Positions 36,350-44,725 of a stretch of DNA of 64,000 nt are shown in pieces (within the stretch, counting starts at the first letter, position 1; the number at the start of each line of letters is the position of its first letter). This stretch comes from Paenibacillus sp. V4I7 (GTDB lineage: Bacteria > Bacillota > Bacilli > Paenibacillales > NBRC-103111). The notes beneath the pieces were generated by a model. The model saw only the letters and a list, made by a program, of their open reading frames with translations, searched no databases and was not told where the DNA came from. Location of the stretch: assembly GCF_030817275.1 (NCBI RefSeq), contig NZ_JAUSZD010000002.1, positions 2,728,001-2,792,000 on the forward strand, read 5' to 3'. Both the position numbers and the translations under genes were made by a program.

Positions 36350-37237
36350 ATGGAACTTCTTCAACTGAAATATTTTCTCGCGGTAGCTCGTTTGGAACAT
36401 GTGACCGAAGCTGCACGAAGTCTGCACGTTACTCAATCGTCACTAAGCAAAACGATTCAACGCTTGGAGGAGGATTTAGGGGTCCCTCTTTTCGATCGAA
36501 TAGGGAGGAAGCTACGTTTGAATGAGTTCGGAAGCAGATTCCTTCGGCGTGCAGAAAAGGCTTTGTTTGAATTAGAACAGGGGAAGCAGGAGCTTAGCGA
36601 TTTATCTAGCCCGGAATACGGCACACTCGAATTGGCGGTGACCACAGCAAGCACGTTACCAAATATCCTTCGAGAGTTTCGGAAAAAGCAGCCCTATATC
36701 CAATTTCATGTGCAAATGCTGACCACTCTGGAAATGGTTACGCTTCTCCATAGAGGAGAGGTCGATTTCTGCTTGTCCTCACCTCCTATACAAGGGGACG
36801 ACATTGAATGTCAAATCGTGTTCATCGACCCGATCCTTGTAGCTGTTCCAAAAGGGCATCGGCTGGCAGACCGACGTAGCGTATCCTTGACAGAACTAAG
36901 GGATGAATGGTTTGTCGGTGTAAAAAGAGGCTACGGTACTCGCGATCTAGTGGACTCTATATGCAAATCGGTTGGATTTGTACCTAAATATGTGTATGAG
37001 GGAGATGAACCTGCAAGGCTAAGCACTCTTGTGGAAGCCGAAATTGGCATAGCCTTCATACCAAGCACGGCAAGGTTTTCACAGGAACATATCATATATC
37101 TCCAAGTAGAGAATCACGAATTGGTACGGGAAATAGCTTTATTATGGCACAGGAGTCGATATATTTCGCGGGCTGCTCTGGAGTTCCGTGAAGTCGTTGT
37201 AGAATATTTTGAGACGTTATCCAAACAGACAATTTAA
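36350..37237 (+). CDS. LysR family transcriptional regulator
   Basis: This 295-aa protein has an N-terminal winged helix (residues 1-60, MELLQLKYFLAVARLEHVTE and VTQSSLSKTIQRLEEDLGVPLFDR in shorter pieces) and a two-lobed effector-binding domain (about 88-295). The ATG at 36350 follows GGAGGG; the ATG at 36332 overlaps it. Divergent transcription from an MFS pump suggests a local activator that responds to the pump's substrate. The length and architecture are complete. Confidence 0.92.
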   Translation: MELLQLKYFLAVARLEHVTEAARSLHVTQSSLSKTIQRLEEDLGVPLFDRIGRKLRLNEFGSRFLRRAEKALFELEQGKQELSDLSSPEYGTLELAVTTASTLPNILREFRKKQPYIQFHVQMLTTLEMVTLLHRGEVDFCLSSPPIQGDDIECQIVFIDPILVAVPKGHRLADRRSVSLTELRDEWFVGVKRGYGTRDLVDSICKSVGFVPKYVYEGDEPARLSTLVEAEIGIAFIPSTARFSQEHIIYLQVENHELVREIALLWHRSRYISRAALEFREVVVEYFETLSKQTI

Positions 37238-37337
37238 TCATGCTGCACAACTCCTTTCAGTTTTTGGAGGAATTTCTGATTAACATGGCTTATGGTAAAA
37301 TAAATGAAAGTAAACTTACTGATAGAAGGTGTAAATG

Positions 37338-38027
37338 ATGGATAAGATCATTCACATTTTAGTAGTTGAAGATGATAATGACATTAACCAACTACTATGC
37401 AAAATTTTAAAGAAAAGCGGTTATTTCCCTCAAGCTGCCTATTCCGGAACGGAAGCCCTGATTTATTTGGAAAGACAGGAATGGGACATGGTATTGCTTG
37501 ATTTAATGCTTCCGGGTCTGACAGGAGAGGAGCTCCTTGTTAAAATACTCGAACAGAATTCGATACCTGTTATCGTAATCTCGGCTAAAGAAGAGCAACA
37601 GACGAAAGTTGCAACCCTTCGCATCGGGGCAGATGATTATATAACGAAGCCATTTGATATCGAAGAGGTATCGGCTAGAATTGATTCTCATTTAAGAAGG
37701 TACAAACGTTTGGCCAGCATTGCTCCAAGCAATCGAATCAAGTACAAGGACATTAGTTTGGACAAAGATACGAAGGTCGTAACCATCAACCACAATGAAG
37801 TGTTACTAACCGCAAGAGAATTTTCAATTCTAGAGCTTTTCATATCCTTTCCGAAAAAAGTATTCTCTAAAGCGAATTTATTCGAGAGCGTATGGGAGGA
37901 CACCTTTGTGGGGGATGACAACACCATCAACGTACATATCAGCAATCTAAGAAACAAACTATCCAAAGCGAATCCCGAAGAGGACTACATAGAAACATTA
38001 TGGGGAATGGGGTACCGCCTCAAATGA
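37338..38027 (+). CDS. OmpR-family response regulator
   Basis: The protein has 229 aa. The receiver domain (1-118) has the acidic pair Glu11-Asp12-Asp13, the phosphoacceptor Asp55 in VLLDLMLPG, Ser/Thr in VISAK and Lys in TKPFD. The C-terminal winged helix (130-228) ends in the typical ETLWGMGYRLK. The second ATG of ATGATG is chosen for its better distance to GAAGGTG. It begins a regulator, ABC ATPase, permease, histidine kinase operon of the kind used for defence against cationic peptide antibiotics. A PhoB-like direct repeat follows it. Confidence 0.92.
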   Translation: MDKIIHILVVEDDNDINQLLCKILKKSGYFPQAAYSGTEALIYLERQEWDMVLLDLMLPGLTGEELLVKILEQNSIPVIVISAKEEQQTKVATLRIGADDYITKPFDIEEVSARIDSHLRRYKRLASIAPSNRIKYKDISLDKDTKVVTINHNEVLLTAREFSILELFISFPKKVFSKANLFESVWEDTFVGDDNTINVHISNLRNKLSKANPEEDYIETLWGMGYRLK

Positions 38028-38031
38028 AGAC

Positions 38032-38049
38032 TTAAGGTTTTCTTAATAA
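38032..38049 (+). promoter_or_regulatory. Direct repeat, candidate response-regulator box
   Basis: TTAAGG and TTAATAA start 11 bp apart, the spacing typical of OmpR/PhoB-family tandem sites. They lie between the regulator gene and the ABC genes, 67 bases before the ATPase start. Confidence 0.4.
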
Positions 38050-38115
38050 TCCCTTTATGATCACTTATGTCTTGCCTCCGATAATGAAGCTATTACATAG
38101 AGAGGTCGTGAGATC

Positions 38116-39039
38116 ATGAGTGAATATGTATTACAGTCCAATAATTTGACTAAGATCTACAAGGCGGAACATGCGCTTAATCGAGTGAATATGTCCATTA
38201 AAAAAGGTGCCATTTACGGTTTTATTGGTCAAAATGGTGCGGGCAAATCGACTTTGATCCGTATCGCCAGTGGGTTGGCTTTTCCGACAGAGGGTTCCAT
38301 CGAATTGTTTGGTAGGAGGGAAGCAGAGGAACTGAGCGAGGCGAGGAAACGAATCGGATCGATCATTGAAAGTCCGGCTTTATATCCGCATATGACAGCT
38401 CGAGAAAATTTAGAGACGCATAGGCTTCTAAAAGGGATTCCGGGCAAAGCTTGCATCGAGAAAACCCTAACATTAGTCGGACTCCAAGATACGGGGAGGA
38501 AGAAAGCAAAAAACTTCTCTTTAGGGATGAAGCAGCGTCTAGGACTGGCAATTGCCCTACTTGGAGATCCGGAGTTCCTGATTCTAGACGAACCGACGAA
38601 TGGCTTAGATCCGATGGGGGTTGTTGAAATGCGAGAGCTCCTCAAAAAGCTCAATCGCGAAAACGGGATTACCATTTTAATCTCCAGCCATATACTAAGC
38701 GAGCTTCATCTACTGGCTACCCACTTTGGTATCATTCATAAAGGGAAGCTCCTAGAACAGTTATCAGCCAAAGATCTGAATGAGAAATGTCAGCATTACC
38801 TGCATATTAAAGTGAATGATATTGGGAAAGCAGCTGCCGTTATCGAAGAGGAGCTAGCTACTTCTGAATTTGAGGTTATGCCGGATGGGACGATCAAGCT
38901 ATACCAATTTGTAGATACGCCTGGCAAAGTTTCTGTGCTATTAACAGCTGCAGGACTGGTCATCGAACAATTCATGCCGATGGGTGAAGATTTGGAAGGT
39001 TACTTTACCAGCCGAATTGGAGGTGAGCAGAATGAATAA
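38116..39039 (+). CDS. ABC transporter ATP-binding protein, bacitracin/lantibiotic type
   Basis: This 307-aa ATPase has Walker A GQNGAGKST (near 38-46), signature FSLGMKQR, Walker B FLILDEP, D-loop and H-loop (ISSHIL). A 90-residue C-terminal domain is typical of the BcrA/NatA-type group. Its last eight bases overlap the permease gene. With the two-component genes around it, it should form an exporter or immunity system whose expression is raised by the sensed compound. AGGTCGTGAG precedes the ATG. Confidence 0.92.
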   Translation: MSEYVLQSNNLTKIYKAEHALNRVNMSIKKGAIYGFIGQNGAGKSTLIRIASGLAFPTEGSIELFGRREAEELSEARKRIGSIIESPALYPHMTARENLETHRLLKGIPGKACIEKTLTLVGLQDTGRKKAKNFSLGMKQRLGLAIALLGDPEFLILDEPTNGLDPMGVVEMRELLKKLNRENGITILISSHILSELHLLATHFGIIHKGKLLEQLSAKDLNEKCQHYLHIKVNDIGKAAAVIEEELATSEFEVMPDGTIKLYQFVDTPGKVSVLLTAAGLVIEQFMPMGEDLEGYFTSRIGGEQNE

Positions 39040-39793
39040 TCTCATTCAATCAGAATGGTATAAGCTGCGAATGGATCCGTCGTTCCGAACGCTCATTCTT
39101 ATTATAGTGAGCCTCTCTTTATTTTGGCCATTGTTCCAGTACTTTGACCATATTGCGGATGGGGAGACACAAGCAACAGGAATTGAGATGTTCATGGATG
39201 CCATTTCAGGGAACCCGAATATTTTTAAAATAGCGCTCTGCGTACTGGCAGGCTTCTTTATTTCAAGTGAGTACTCCACGGGAGTCATGAAAAGCATTGC
39301 TTCAAGCGGGAATAGAAGAGGCAGGATTTTTACGGCAAAATTATTGGTATTCAGTCTAGGTACCGTCATACTTGCGCTTATATTCCCTGTTATCAACATG
39401 ACTGTTAGTACGCTGTTCTCCGGATTTGGCGAGTTGCCGGGTGAAGCGGGCTTTATATATGTCATCCGAACGATTGGACTTACCATTCTATGCGTCACAG
39501 CGCTTGCTTCAATAGCCACATTGTTTGCTACGCTTATGGCCGAAAGTGGTAAAACCATTGCCATTACGATCGTGCTATTCTTAAGCATTGACCTCCTCTT
39601 TGGTATAGTGGGTCAGTATATCCCTTTCATCCGAAATTTGTATGAATATACAGTGTTCAAGCAGCTGTACGATGTGGGGACGGTTGCACCAGAAGGTGGG
39701 CAGCTGCTTCGGATGATAGGGGTGCCGGTGATGACTTTTGCCTGTTTCGGTTTTATTGGCGCATGGGCGTATCGTCGGAAAGAAATTAAGTAA
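39032..39793 (+). CDS. ABC-2 family permease, partner of the upstream ATPase
   Basis: This 253-aa protein has six membrane helices. MNNLIQSEWYKLRMDPSF is the typical cytoplasmic start of BcrB/ABC-2 subunits, and ISSEYSTGVMKSIASSG is a short amphipathic motif shared by them. The ATG at 39032, after GGAGGTGAG, lies inside the end of the ATPase gene, so the two are translationally coupled. The substrate is presumably a peptide or lipid-targeting antibiotic; that is inferred from the operon type. Confidence 0.85.
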   Translation: MNNLIQSEWYKLRMDPSFRTLILIIVSLSLFWPLFQYFDHIADGETQATGIEMFMDAISGNPNIFKIALCVLAGFFISSEYSTGVMKSIASSGNRRGRIFTAKLLVFSLGTVILALIFPVINMTVSTLFSGFGELPGEAGFIYVIRTIGLTILCVTALASIATLFATLMAESGKTIAITIVLFLSIDLLFGIVGQYIPFIRNLYEYTVFKQLYDVGTVAPEGGQLLRMIGVPVMTFACFGFIGAWAYRRKEIK

Positions 39794-39817
39794 TTAGGGA
39801 AAGCGGGTGAGATCAGG

Positions 39818-40726
39818 TTGGTTTATGTGGTTATAGTTGCAGTTGTCATTGCGGCCGCTGCTCTCATTCGCTTATATCTGTTGAAGAAAGAAATGAAGCG
39901 AATTCATCATCAGTTACACGACTACAATCATGGATTAACGGGGAAAAAAATCGACCTCGTTTTTTTGGAACGCGACCTCGAACAACTAGCGGGGGAAATT
40001 AACAACCTAATGGATTTGGTAGCAGATGCGAAATCGCTCAGAAGACGGACGGAGTACGAACTGAAACAGAGTATTTCGAACATTTCACACGACCTGCGAA
40101 CGCCGTTAACTTCCATTCTCGGGTATATTCAGCTGCTGGAATCCAATCAATTGTCCGAAGAGGAGAAGCAAGAATATGTGTCGATTGCCAAAAGCCGAAC
40201 CAAGAGGCTGCAGGTGCTGCTGAACGAGTTTTTCGAGTTATCTGTTATCGAATCTATGGATTATGAGCTAAGGATGGCGAAGGTGGATATAGCCGCCTTA
40301 ATCCCTGATATTTTATTGGGCTTCTACGATAGGATGAATGAACACAATAGGGAGGCGATCATTCAACTTCCCGAAGAAAAGATCGTCTTGAATACGGATG
40401 AATCTGCCATAAAGCGTGTGGTTGAAAATCTGATCACCAATGCGATTCATCATTCCAATGGACCAATCTGGATCAGCATGGAGATGCTGAAGTCGACGGT
40501 TGTATTGTCCATTCGCAACGAAGCTAAACATTTGACACCAAGCGATTTGAACATCCTGTTCGACCGATTTTATACGGCTGATCGATCTCGATCAGGCAAA
40601 GGAACAGGACTGGGACTATTTATTGCAAGAAGCCTAATGGTCAAAATGAATGGAGAGCTGACCGCAGAGTTACTCGGGGATCATCTTGTCATGAAATGCG
40701 AGTGGAAGTTAAATAAACAAATATGA
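39818..40726 (+). CDS. Sensor histidine kinase with one membrane segment
   Basis: This 302-aa kinase starts at TTG (39818), 7 bases after GGGTGA. It has a single N-terminal transmembrane helix (2-22) and no extracellular domain. A coiled linker follows, then the H-box NISHDLRTPLTSILGY with the phospho-His at 91, N-box VVENLITNAIHHS and G-box GKGTGLGLFIA. Kinases of this intramembrane-sensing shape often work with their ABC transporter to detect peptide antibiotics. It is the last gene of the operon and should phosphorylate Asp55 of the regulator. Confidence 0.9.
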   Translation: MVYVVIVAVVIAAAALIRLYLLKKEMKRIHHQLHDYNHGLTGKKIDLVFLERDLEQLAGEINNLMDLVADAKSLRRRTEYELKQSISNISHDLRTPLTSILGYIQLLESNQLSEEEKQEYVSIAKSRTKRLQVLLNEFFELSVIESMDYELRMAKVDIAALIPDILLGFYDRMNEHNREAIIQLPEEKIVLNTDESAIKRVVENLITNAIHHSNGPIWISMEMLKSTVVLSIRNEAKHLTPSDLNILFDRFYTADRSRSGKGTGLGLFIARSLMVKMNGELTAELLGDHLVMKCEWKLNKQI

Positions 40727-40757
40727 AAGGCTCCCTAATATGAGGGGGTCCTTTCGT
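40726..40757 (+). terminator. Weak terminator overlapping the kinase stop codon
   Basis: AAAGG-C-TCCC pairs with GGGG-T-CCTTT over a 9-base loop. Only a short T-run follows. Confidence 0.5.
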
Positions 40758-40834
40758 GCGGGATGTATAAGCATTTGCCTACGTCTGCTTAGGATTGGTG
40801 TAATTATGCGAACTATGAAGGAGGCAAATTTATT

Positions 40835-40957
40835 ATGAAGCTTCGCTGTGTGATATTAGACGACTATCAGCAAGTGGCGTTGACTAGCGCGACAGAGCTG
40901 AAGCGTATGCGTCCTTCGGCATATCTGATCAATACGTCCCGCGCTTCGATCGTGGCC
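40835..40957 (+). pseudogene. D-isomer 2-hydroxyacid dehydrogenase, internal deletion
   Basis: An intact start (AGGAGGC before the ATG) and 16 N-terminal residues (MKLRCVILDDYQQVAL) run directly into ELKRMRPSAYLINTSRASIV, a segment normally some 200 residues further on in these NAD-dependent dehydrogenases. The middle and the C-terminal third are missing. The frame stays open to 41026, but after about 40955 it reads through a group II intron tail. Confidence 0.7.
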
Positions 40958-40968
40958 AAGTTAGCCTC

Positions 40969-41045
40969 GGAAAGCCGTGTGCGGGAAATCCGCATGCACG
41001 GTTTGACGGGGAGTCCGAGGGAGTAATCCCTCGTCTTACACTACT
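40969..41045 (+). mobile_element. Group II intron 3' end (domains V-VI) remnant
   Basis: GAAAGCCGTGTGCGG, a GAAA loop, then CCGCATGCACGGTTTG folds as the 34-nt domain V. The 5' AGC triad pairs near GGTTT, with CCGTG/CACGG, a 2-base 3' bulge (TG) and TGCGG/CCGCA. A second stem CGAGGGA-GTAA-TCCCTCG (41016-41033), flanked by GACG/CGTC, fits domain VI. No intron-encoded reverse transcriptase or domains I-IV are present in the window. From here to 41308 nothing else is visible. Confidence 0.6.
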
Positions 41046-41308
41046 TATGTCACGATGCAAATCAGCTCCTCTTCGGCAAAATCGACCGAAAGTATACTTT
41101 AAATTATACCTATGGATAATACCGCCTGTCGCTGTGATCTGTGAAAATAAGGTAGTAACACTGTCCAGCAAGCCGAAGACTGAGCCGGTCGGCTCCCTGG
41201 GAAGTATTCCCGGTTTTTTCCCGAAACATGGGACTGTCCTTCCCAAGACATCGGGACGTTGCGGATGGTAAGCTTATTAGCATTGGACCACTAGAAAGGA
41301 TGATAATA

Positions 41309-42406
41309 ATGACGCTTTTGCAATTACCTTCTTACGAGAAGCTCCGGTCATTGCTGCTCGAATCGATGGTTGACGGAGGCGGAACGGTTGCCCGGACGCA
41401 GCTTGCCCGTTTCGCGGAGACATTGGAGATCGAGGAGAATCCGGGCGATATGCTGCCTTATTTATTCGCCGCGGCCCTGATGAAGAGGCTGGACCCCGTG
41501 AGGAACGAACAAATGAACCTCTACTTGCGGAAGTACGATGTTCCGCAGATCACGCTGTTTAATTTGCTAGCGCAAAAATATCCTTTGGTCGCAAACGCTT
41601 CGCGCCTTGCGAACAGCCTGCTGGCCCGCTATGTCCATCCCGGCGAACCTGTTTCGTTCCTGGAGATCGGGATTGGCACCGGACGTCAAATCGTATCGCT
41701 ACTGCAGGAGCTGGCTCTTCAAGATAGACGCCCTTCGTTGATTGAGCTGTTTGCGATCGAACCGAACGAACAGTGCTTGCAGCAAGCGCAGGAGAACGTT
41801 ATGCAAGCCGCCGAAAGCTGCGGAATCCGCGTCGCTTTTCATCCGATTCCGTACGAAGTCGAGAGAATGCCCGACGAGATTTGGAGTAGGTTGGCCGTAG
41901 GTGGCAGCATGCTTGTCAATGCTTCCTTCGCGCTGCACCACATTCGCGATACGCATGTGGGATCGGCAGGCAAGAATGGCGTATTACGCAAGCTTTGCTC
42001 GCTTCGTCCGGCCGTCGTCGTCATGTGCGAGCCGGATTCGGACCATCAGACGTCCGATGCGATCAGCCGGTTTGTCCATTGTTGGGAGCATTTCTCCCTA
42101 GTGTTCGAATTGATCGATTCGTTGGATATACCGTCAGAACAAAAGCGCGCGCTGAAAGTTTTCTTCGGTCGTGAGATCGAGGACATTATCGGAAACTCTG
42201 AGCATTTGCGCTGCGAACGGCATGAGTCAACGACCGATTGGATCAAGCCGTTCATGTCCGGTTTCTCGCCGAACCCGGACATGAACGGCTTGTCCCTGCA
42301 CATACCCCGGGTCGTATCGAGCGCCTCGGATGAATGGTACATCGGTCTGGGCGCCGGAGACATCAATCTCGTTTCCGTTATTTGCGCCGTTCCGAAAAAA
42401 GGCTAA
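41309..42406 (+). CDS. Bacterial GRAS-family, methyltransferase-like protein
   Basis: This 365-aa protein is a bacterial relative of plant GRAS regulators, which have a Rossmann SAM-methyltransferase fold. An N-terminal helical cap (1-110) is followed by the cofactor loop FLEIGIGTGRQ (117-127), ALHHI in the VHIID/PFYRE-like middle, and VVVMCEPDSDHQT, where the acidic Glu closes the strand. The C-terminal SAW-like region includes WYIGLGAGDINLVSVICA. Bacterial members are thought to be small-molecule methyltransferases, and no substrate is proved. Start 41309, after AAAGG, is preferred over the ATG at 41300. It stands alone. Confidence 0.75.
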   Translation: MTLLQLPSYEKLRSLLLESMVDGGGTVARTQLARFAETLEIEENPGDMLPYLFAAALMKRLDPVRNEQMNLYLRKYDVPQITLFNLLAQKYPLVANASRLANSLLARYVHPGEPVSFLEIGIGTGRQIVSLLQELALQDRRPSLIELFAIEPNEQCLQQAQENVMQAAESCGIRVAFHPIPYEVERMPDEIWSRLAVGGSMLVNASFALHHIRDTHVGSAGKNGVLRKLCSLRPAVVVMCEPDSDHQTSDAISRFVHCWEHFSLVFELIDSLDIPSEQKRALKVFFGREIEDIIGNSEHLRCERHESTTDWIKPFMSGFSPNPDMNGLSLHIPRVVSSASDEWYIGLGAGDINLVSVICAVPKKG

Positions 42407-42601
42407 AATAATAAAGTGAGGTGATGGGATTAAGGAAATCGACAACCCTCTATAATAATAATTGCATCTTTTGTACTATTTATATTGCATGATACATTTG
42501 GTAATATTTATCAAATGAAGGCAATCTTAGAATTAATAGAATGCTGCGCAGCGTTCATAGGAATGTCGTATTGTCACTATAATCAAAAGGATGGGATAAT
42601 A

Positions 42602-42751
42602 ATGAGTGAAGATACAAGGTATCAGAAGTGGACCAAACTTAAAAAGCATACCGTAGATGCTGGATTAAAAGTATTTTACAGTGGTTTGATCATGTTCGCT
42701 CTTCTACCTTCGGTTTATGGTGCTGATTGGCCTGAGAGATATTGGTGCTGA
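42602..42751 (+). CDS. Small membrane protein candidate, 49 aa
   Basis: The ATG at 42602 follows AAAGGATGGGA. The product has a charged N-terminus (EDTRYQKWTKLKKH) and one hydrophobic helix (VFYSGLIMFALLPSVYG). I do not recognise a family. The frame extends upstream to 42485, but without a site. The preceding 195 bases (42407-42601) show nothing else. It could be a small stress or regulatory membrane peptide, or chance. Confidence 0.35.
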   Translation: MSEDTRYQKWTKLKKHTVDAGLKVFYSGLIMFALLPSVYGADWPERYWC

Positions 42752-42852
42752 AATCTAGCCCAACGATGCCTTTGATTTCTTTGACTAGTTCACTAGAATA
42801 GATTACAGCCTTTTTTTAACACTTCTGTAAGATAAAGTGGTTATCATGAAAA

Positions 42853-42907
42853 TCCACATAAGGAAAAGACCTTCTTAGCTAATAAGAAGGTCTTTTCCTT
42901 ATGTGGA
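42853..42907. repeat. Perfect inverted repeat, 25-bp arms, 5-base loop
   Basis: The left arm runs 42853-42877, beginning TCCACATAAGGAAAAG; the loop is GCTAA and the right arm is its exact reverse complement to 42907. In RNA it would be a very stable hairpin. The 3' arm contains TTTT but no terminal U-run. It may be a bidirectional terminator, a small RNA or the remains of a small inverted-repeat element. Confidence 0.9.
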
Positions 42908-43019
42908 GTGTTGATCTTGGATATCAAGAACTTCTAGTGCCGTGTTTTTTTTCATAAATACATGAACATTTTCTATAATGGGCGAATATCCTAACGATAG
43001 TTAAAGGAGGGATAGGCGC

Positions 43020-43379
43020 GTGTATCAAATGAATCCTATTCAAGCTAACCCTATGGGTGGCGATGCAAAAACATTATGTCAAAGATATTTGAAGTACCAT
43101 GTTATTGCGCAAATGAGAGACGGGTCACAGTTTGAGGGAATTATCGATGATATGGACGATGATGGCGTCACTATGTTAGTTCCTGAAGAGGTTGATGGCG
43201 AAGAAAGGGAAAATGATCCAACCAGACAACCATATGGTCAAAGGAGATATCGCCGATATCGCCGGCAGCATTTTCCATTTATTCATTTTGTATTTCCATT
43301 CTTCAGACCTTACCCATACTACCAACCATATTATCCTTATTATCCTGGGTATGGATATGGATACGGCGGAGGATATTAG
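43020..43379 (+). CDS. Small protein with Sm-like strand region and Tyr-rich tail
   Basis: This 119-aa protein starts at GTG (43020), 8 bases after AAAGGAGGG. Residues 22-60 (KYHVIAQMRDGSQFEGIIDD, then MDDDGVTMLVPEE) have the alternation and Gly positions of an Sm/LSm-like barrel. A basic patch RRYRRYRR follows, then an aromatic tail rich in Tyr, Pro and Gly (PYYQPYYPYYPGYGYGYGGGY in pieces). Tails of this sort occur in spore-surface proteins of Bacilli. Similar proteins exist in spore formers, but I do not know a function. It is followed by a good terminator. Confidence 0.7.
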   Translation: MYQMNPIQANPMGGDAKTLCQRYLKYHVIAQMRDGSQFEGIIDDMDDDGVTMLVPEEVDGEERENDPTRQPYGQRRYRRYRRQHFPFIHFVFPFFRPYPYYQPYYPYYPGYGYGYGGGY

Positions 43380-43432
43380 ACAACTCTCATCGGCAAAAGG
43401 CCTCTTGCTGGAAGGAATAAAGAAATAAAAAT

Positions 43433-43469
43433 AAACCGTTCTTCCTGAAAAAGGGAAGTGCGGTTTTTT
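43433..43469 (+). terminator. Intrinsic terminator
   Basis: AAACCG and CTTCC pair with GGAAG and CGGTTT over a small internal loop, followed by T6. Confidence 0.88.
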
Positions 43470-43615
43470 GTTTTTATAGGTTTAATTAACATGCCCAAAT
43501 ATAATCTGCTTTTCATGTTTCTTTAAGGTATGGGCTGACGAAAGTAATATACTGATGCTATTCTACTGCCAAAAGGTACATGAACACCGGTGAATATGAA
43601 ATACACTTAGACAGA

Positions 43616-44116
43616 TTATATGAGCTTAATATGGAAAAAGAATAGTAGACCATAAACAATGGGAATGGAGATTATGTACACTATTAGTGGCCGAGAGTGA
43701 TGTAGTTTAATCATTGGAAACATTATCATATCAAAGATAACTGAATAACCCATATTCCATCCATTTTGATAAGTTATCCTGCCTGATACAAATAATATGA
43801 CTTCTGCGCAAACATAGATGCCGATCCATAGGCATGTGTGTCCAATTTGCTTTCCAATTGTTTTGGGGTATCTAGATAGATAAAGCAAGATTGAAAGTGG
43901 AATTGTGACAACAGCATAAATAATAATTGTGACAGATTGGTTGTATAAGAAATCTGGGTGAAAGACCCACAATGCTTGATCCCAGCTAGTTAAAAATTCA
44001 TACAAGAATCCAGCTGCAGTAGTGTATAACATAGAAGAGTGGAACTGCCTCCAATTCCTCCAATCGGACCATCGCCATGCTGTTAGTATGGTAATTAAAG
44101 CTAAAGTAAGATGCAT
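43616..44116 (-). CDS. CBO0543-like multi-spanning membrane protein
   Basis: This 166-aa protein has about five transmembrane helices with conserved Trp residues early (AWRWSDWRNWRQFH) and LWVFHPDFL between helices. This pattern occurs in the CBO0543 family of small membrane proteins of spore formers, whose function is unknown. The ATG at 44116 follows AAAGGTAGGT; an ATG at 44137 lies upstream of it. A second member lies at 47523-48008 on the same strand. The gene stands alone in an AT-rich region. Confidence 0.6.
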   Translation of the reverse strand: MHLTLALITILTAWRWSDWRNWRQFHSSMLYTTAAGFLYEFLTSWDQALWVFHPDFLYNQSVTIIIYAVVTIPLSILLYLSRYPKTIGKQIGHTCLWIGIYVCAEVILFVSGRITYQNGWNMGYSVIFDMIMFPMIKLHHSRPLIVYIISIPIVYGLLFFFHIKLI

Positions 44117-44287
44117 GGATCTACCTACCTTTATCATACAATAAACATGATTCTATTATTATTAACCTTAGGAATTTCATTGTGTGGTTGGAATATGATT
44201 TTGCTAGTTTATCTCTTTCAGCTGCTTGTGGCGGCTGTTCCAACCAACCATTCTGTATTAAAATATCTGTTCCATCTTTTGCAAAAT

Positions 44288-44438
44288 TCAAAACTTCCGA
44301 TTTAAATCGAACGCAAATTTCTCCGAATCAGTCCTAGGAGTTTGACCAAGACTTCTGCCATAATGTGCAATTCCGGCTGAGTTTAACGTGGCAACATGGA
44401 ACAACATTAGTTTATCTGAATGCGGGGCAATGGTTGAT
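44288..44438 (-). pseudogene. DUF3231-type protein, C-terminal fragment
   Basis: Fifty codons without a start encode APHSDKLMLFHVATLNSAGI, then AHYGRSLG and a short basic end, resembling the segment near PFSDKLM in DUF3231 proteins (sporulation-linked ferritin-like helical proteins of Bacillaceae). The frame is closed by a stop just upstream. The rest, to 44725, is non-coding as far as I can see. Confidence 0.4.
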
Positions 44439-44725
44439 TATTTGCGATTTCTGCAGACGTTAATAAAATCTATGCTCGGTTTTGCATATTATCATCTTTC
44501 TAAAAATTGTTATATTTAATATTTCCTCAGTTTGCATTACTATTCAATATTTTTGCACTGATGTAGAGCTAAGGGTAGTCGGAAAGATCCGGTGGCGCTT
44601 TTTTTTGGTTATTTAACCAGAAACATAATAGCTCAAGAAATGCCTTAGGCTCTTATTGTTTATTAGTATATTTATAAAATTGTTGGATAATTTAATGTAA
44701 ATTGAATCATGTTAGGGGGAAATAT

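Noticed and set aside
40835..41026. Reading the 63-codon frame as a genuine small protein
   Set aside because: It is a fusion of two distant parts of a dehydrogenase and an intron tail, so it is better called a pseudogene.
44111..44305. 64-codon hydrophobic rightward frame
   Set aside because: It overlaps the start of the leftward membrane protein gene and has no ribosome site.
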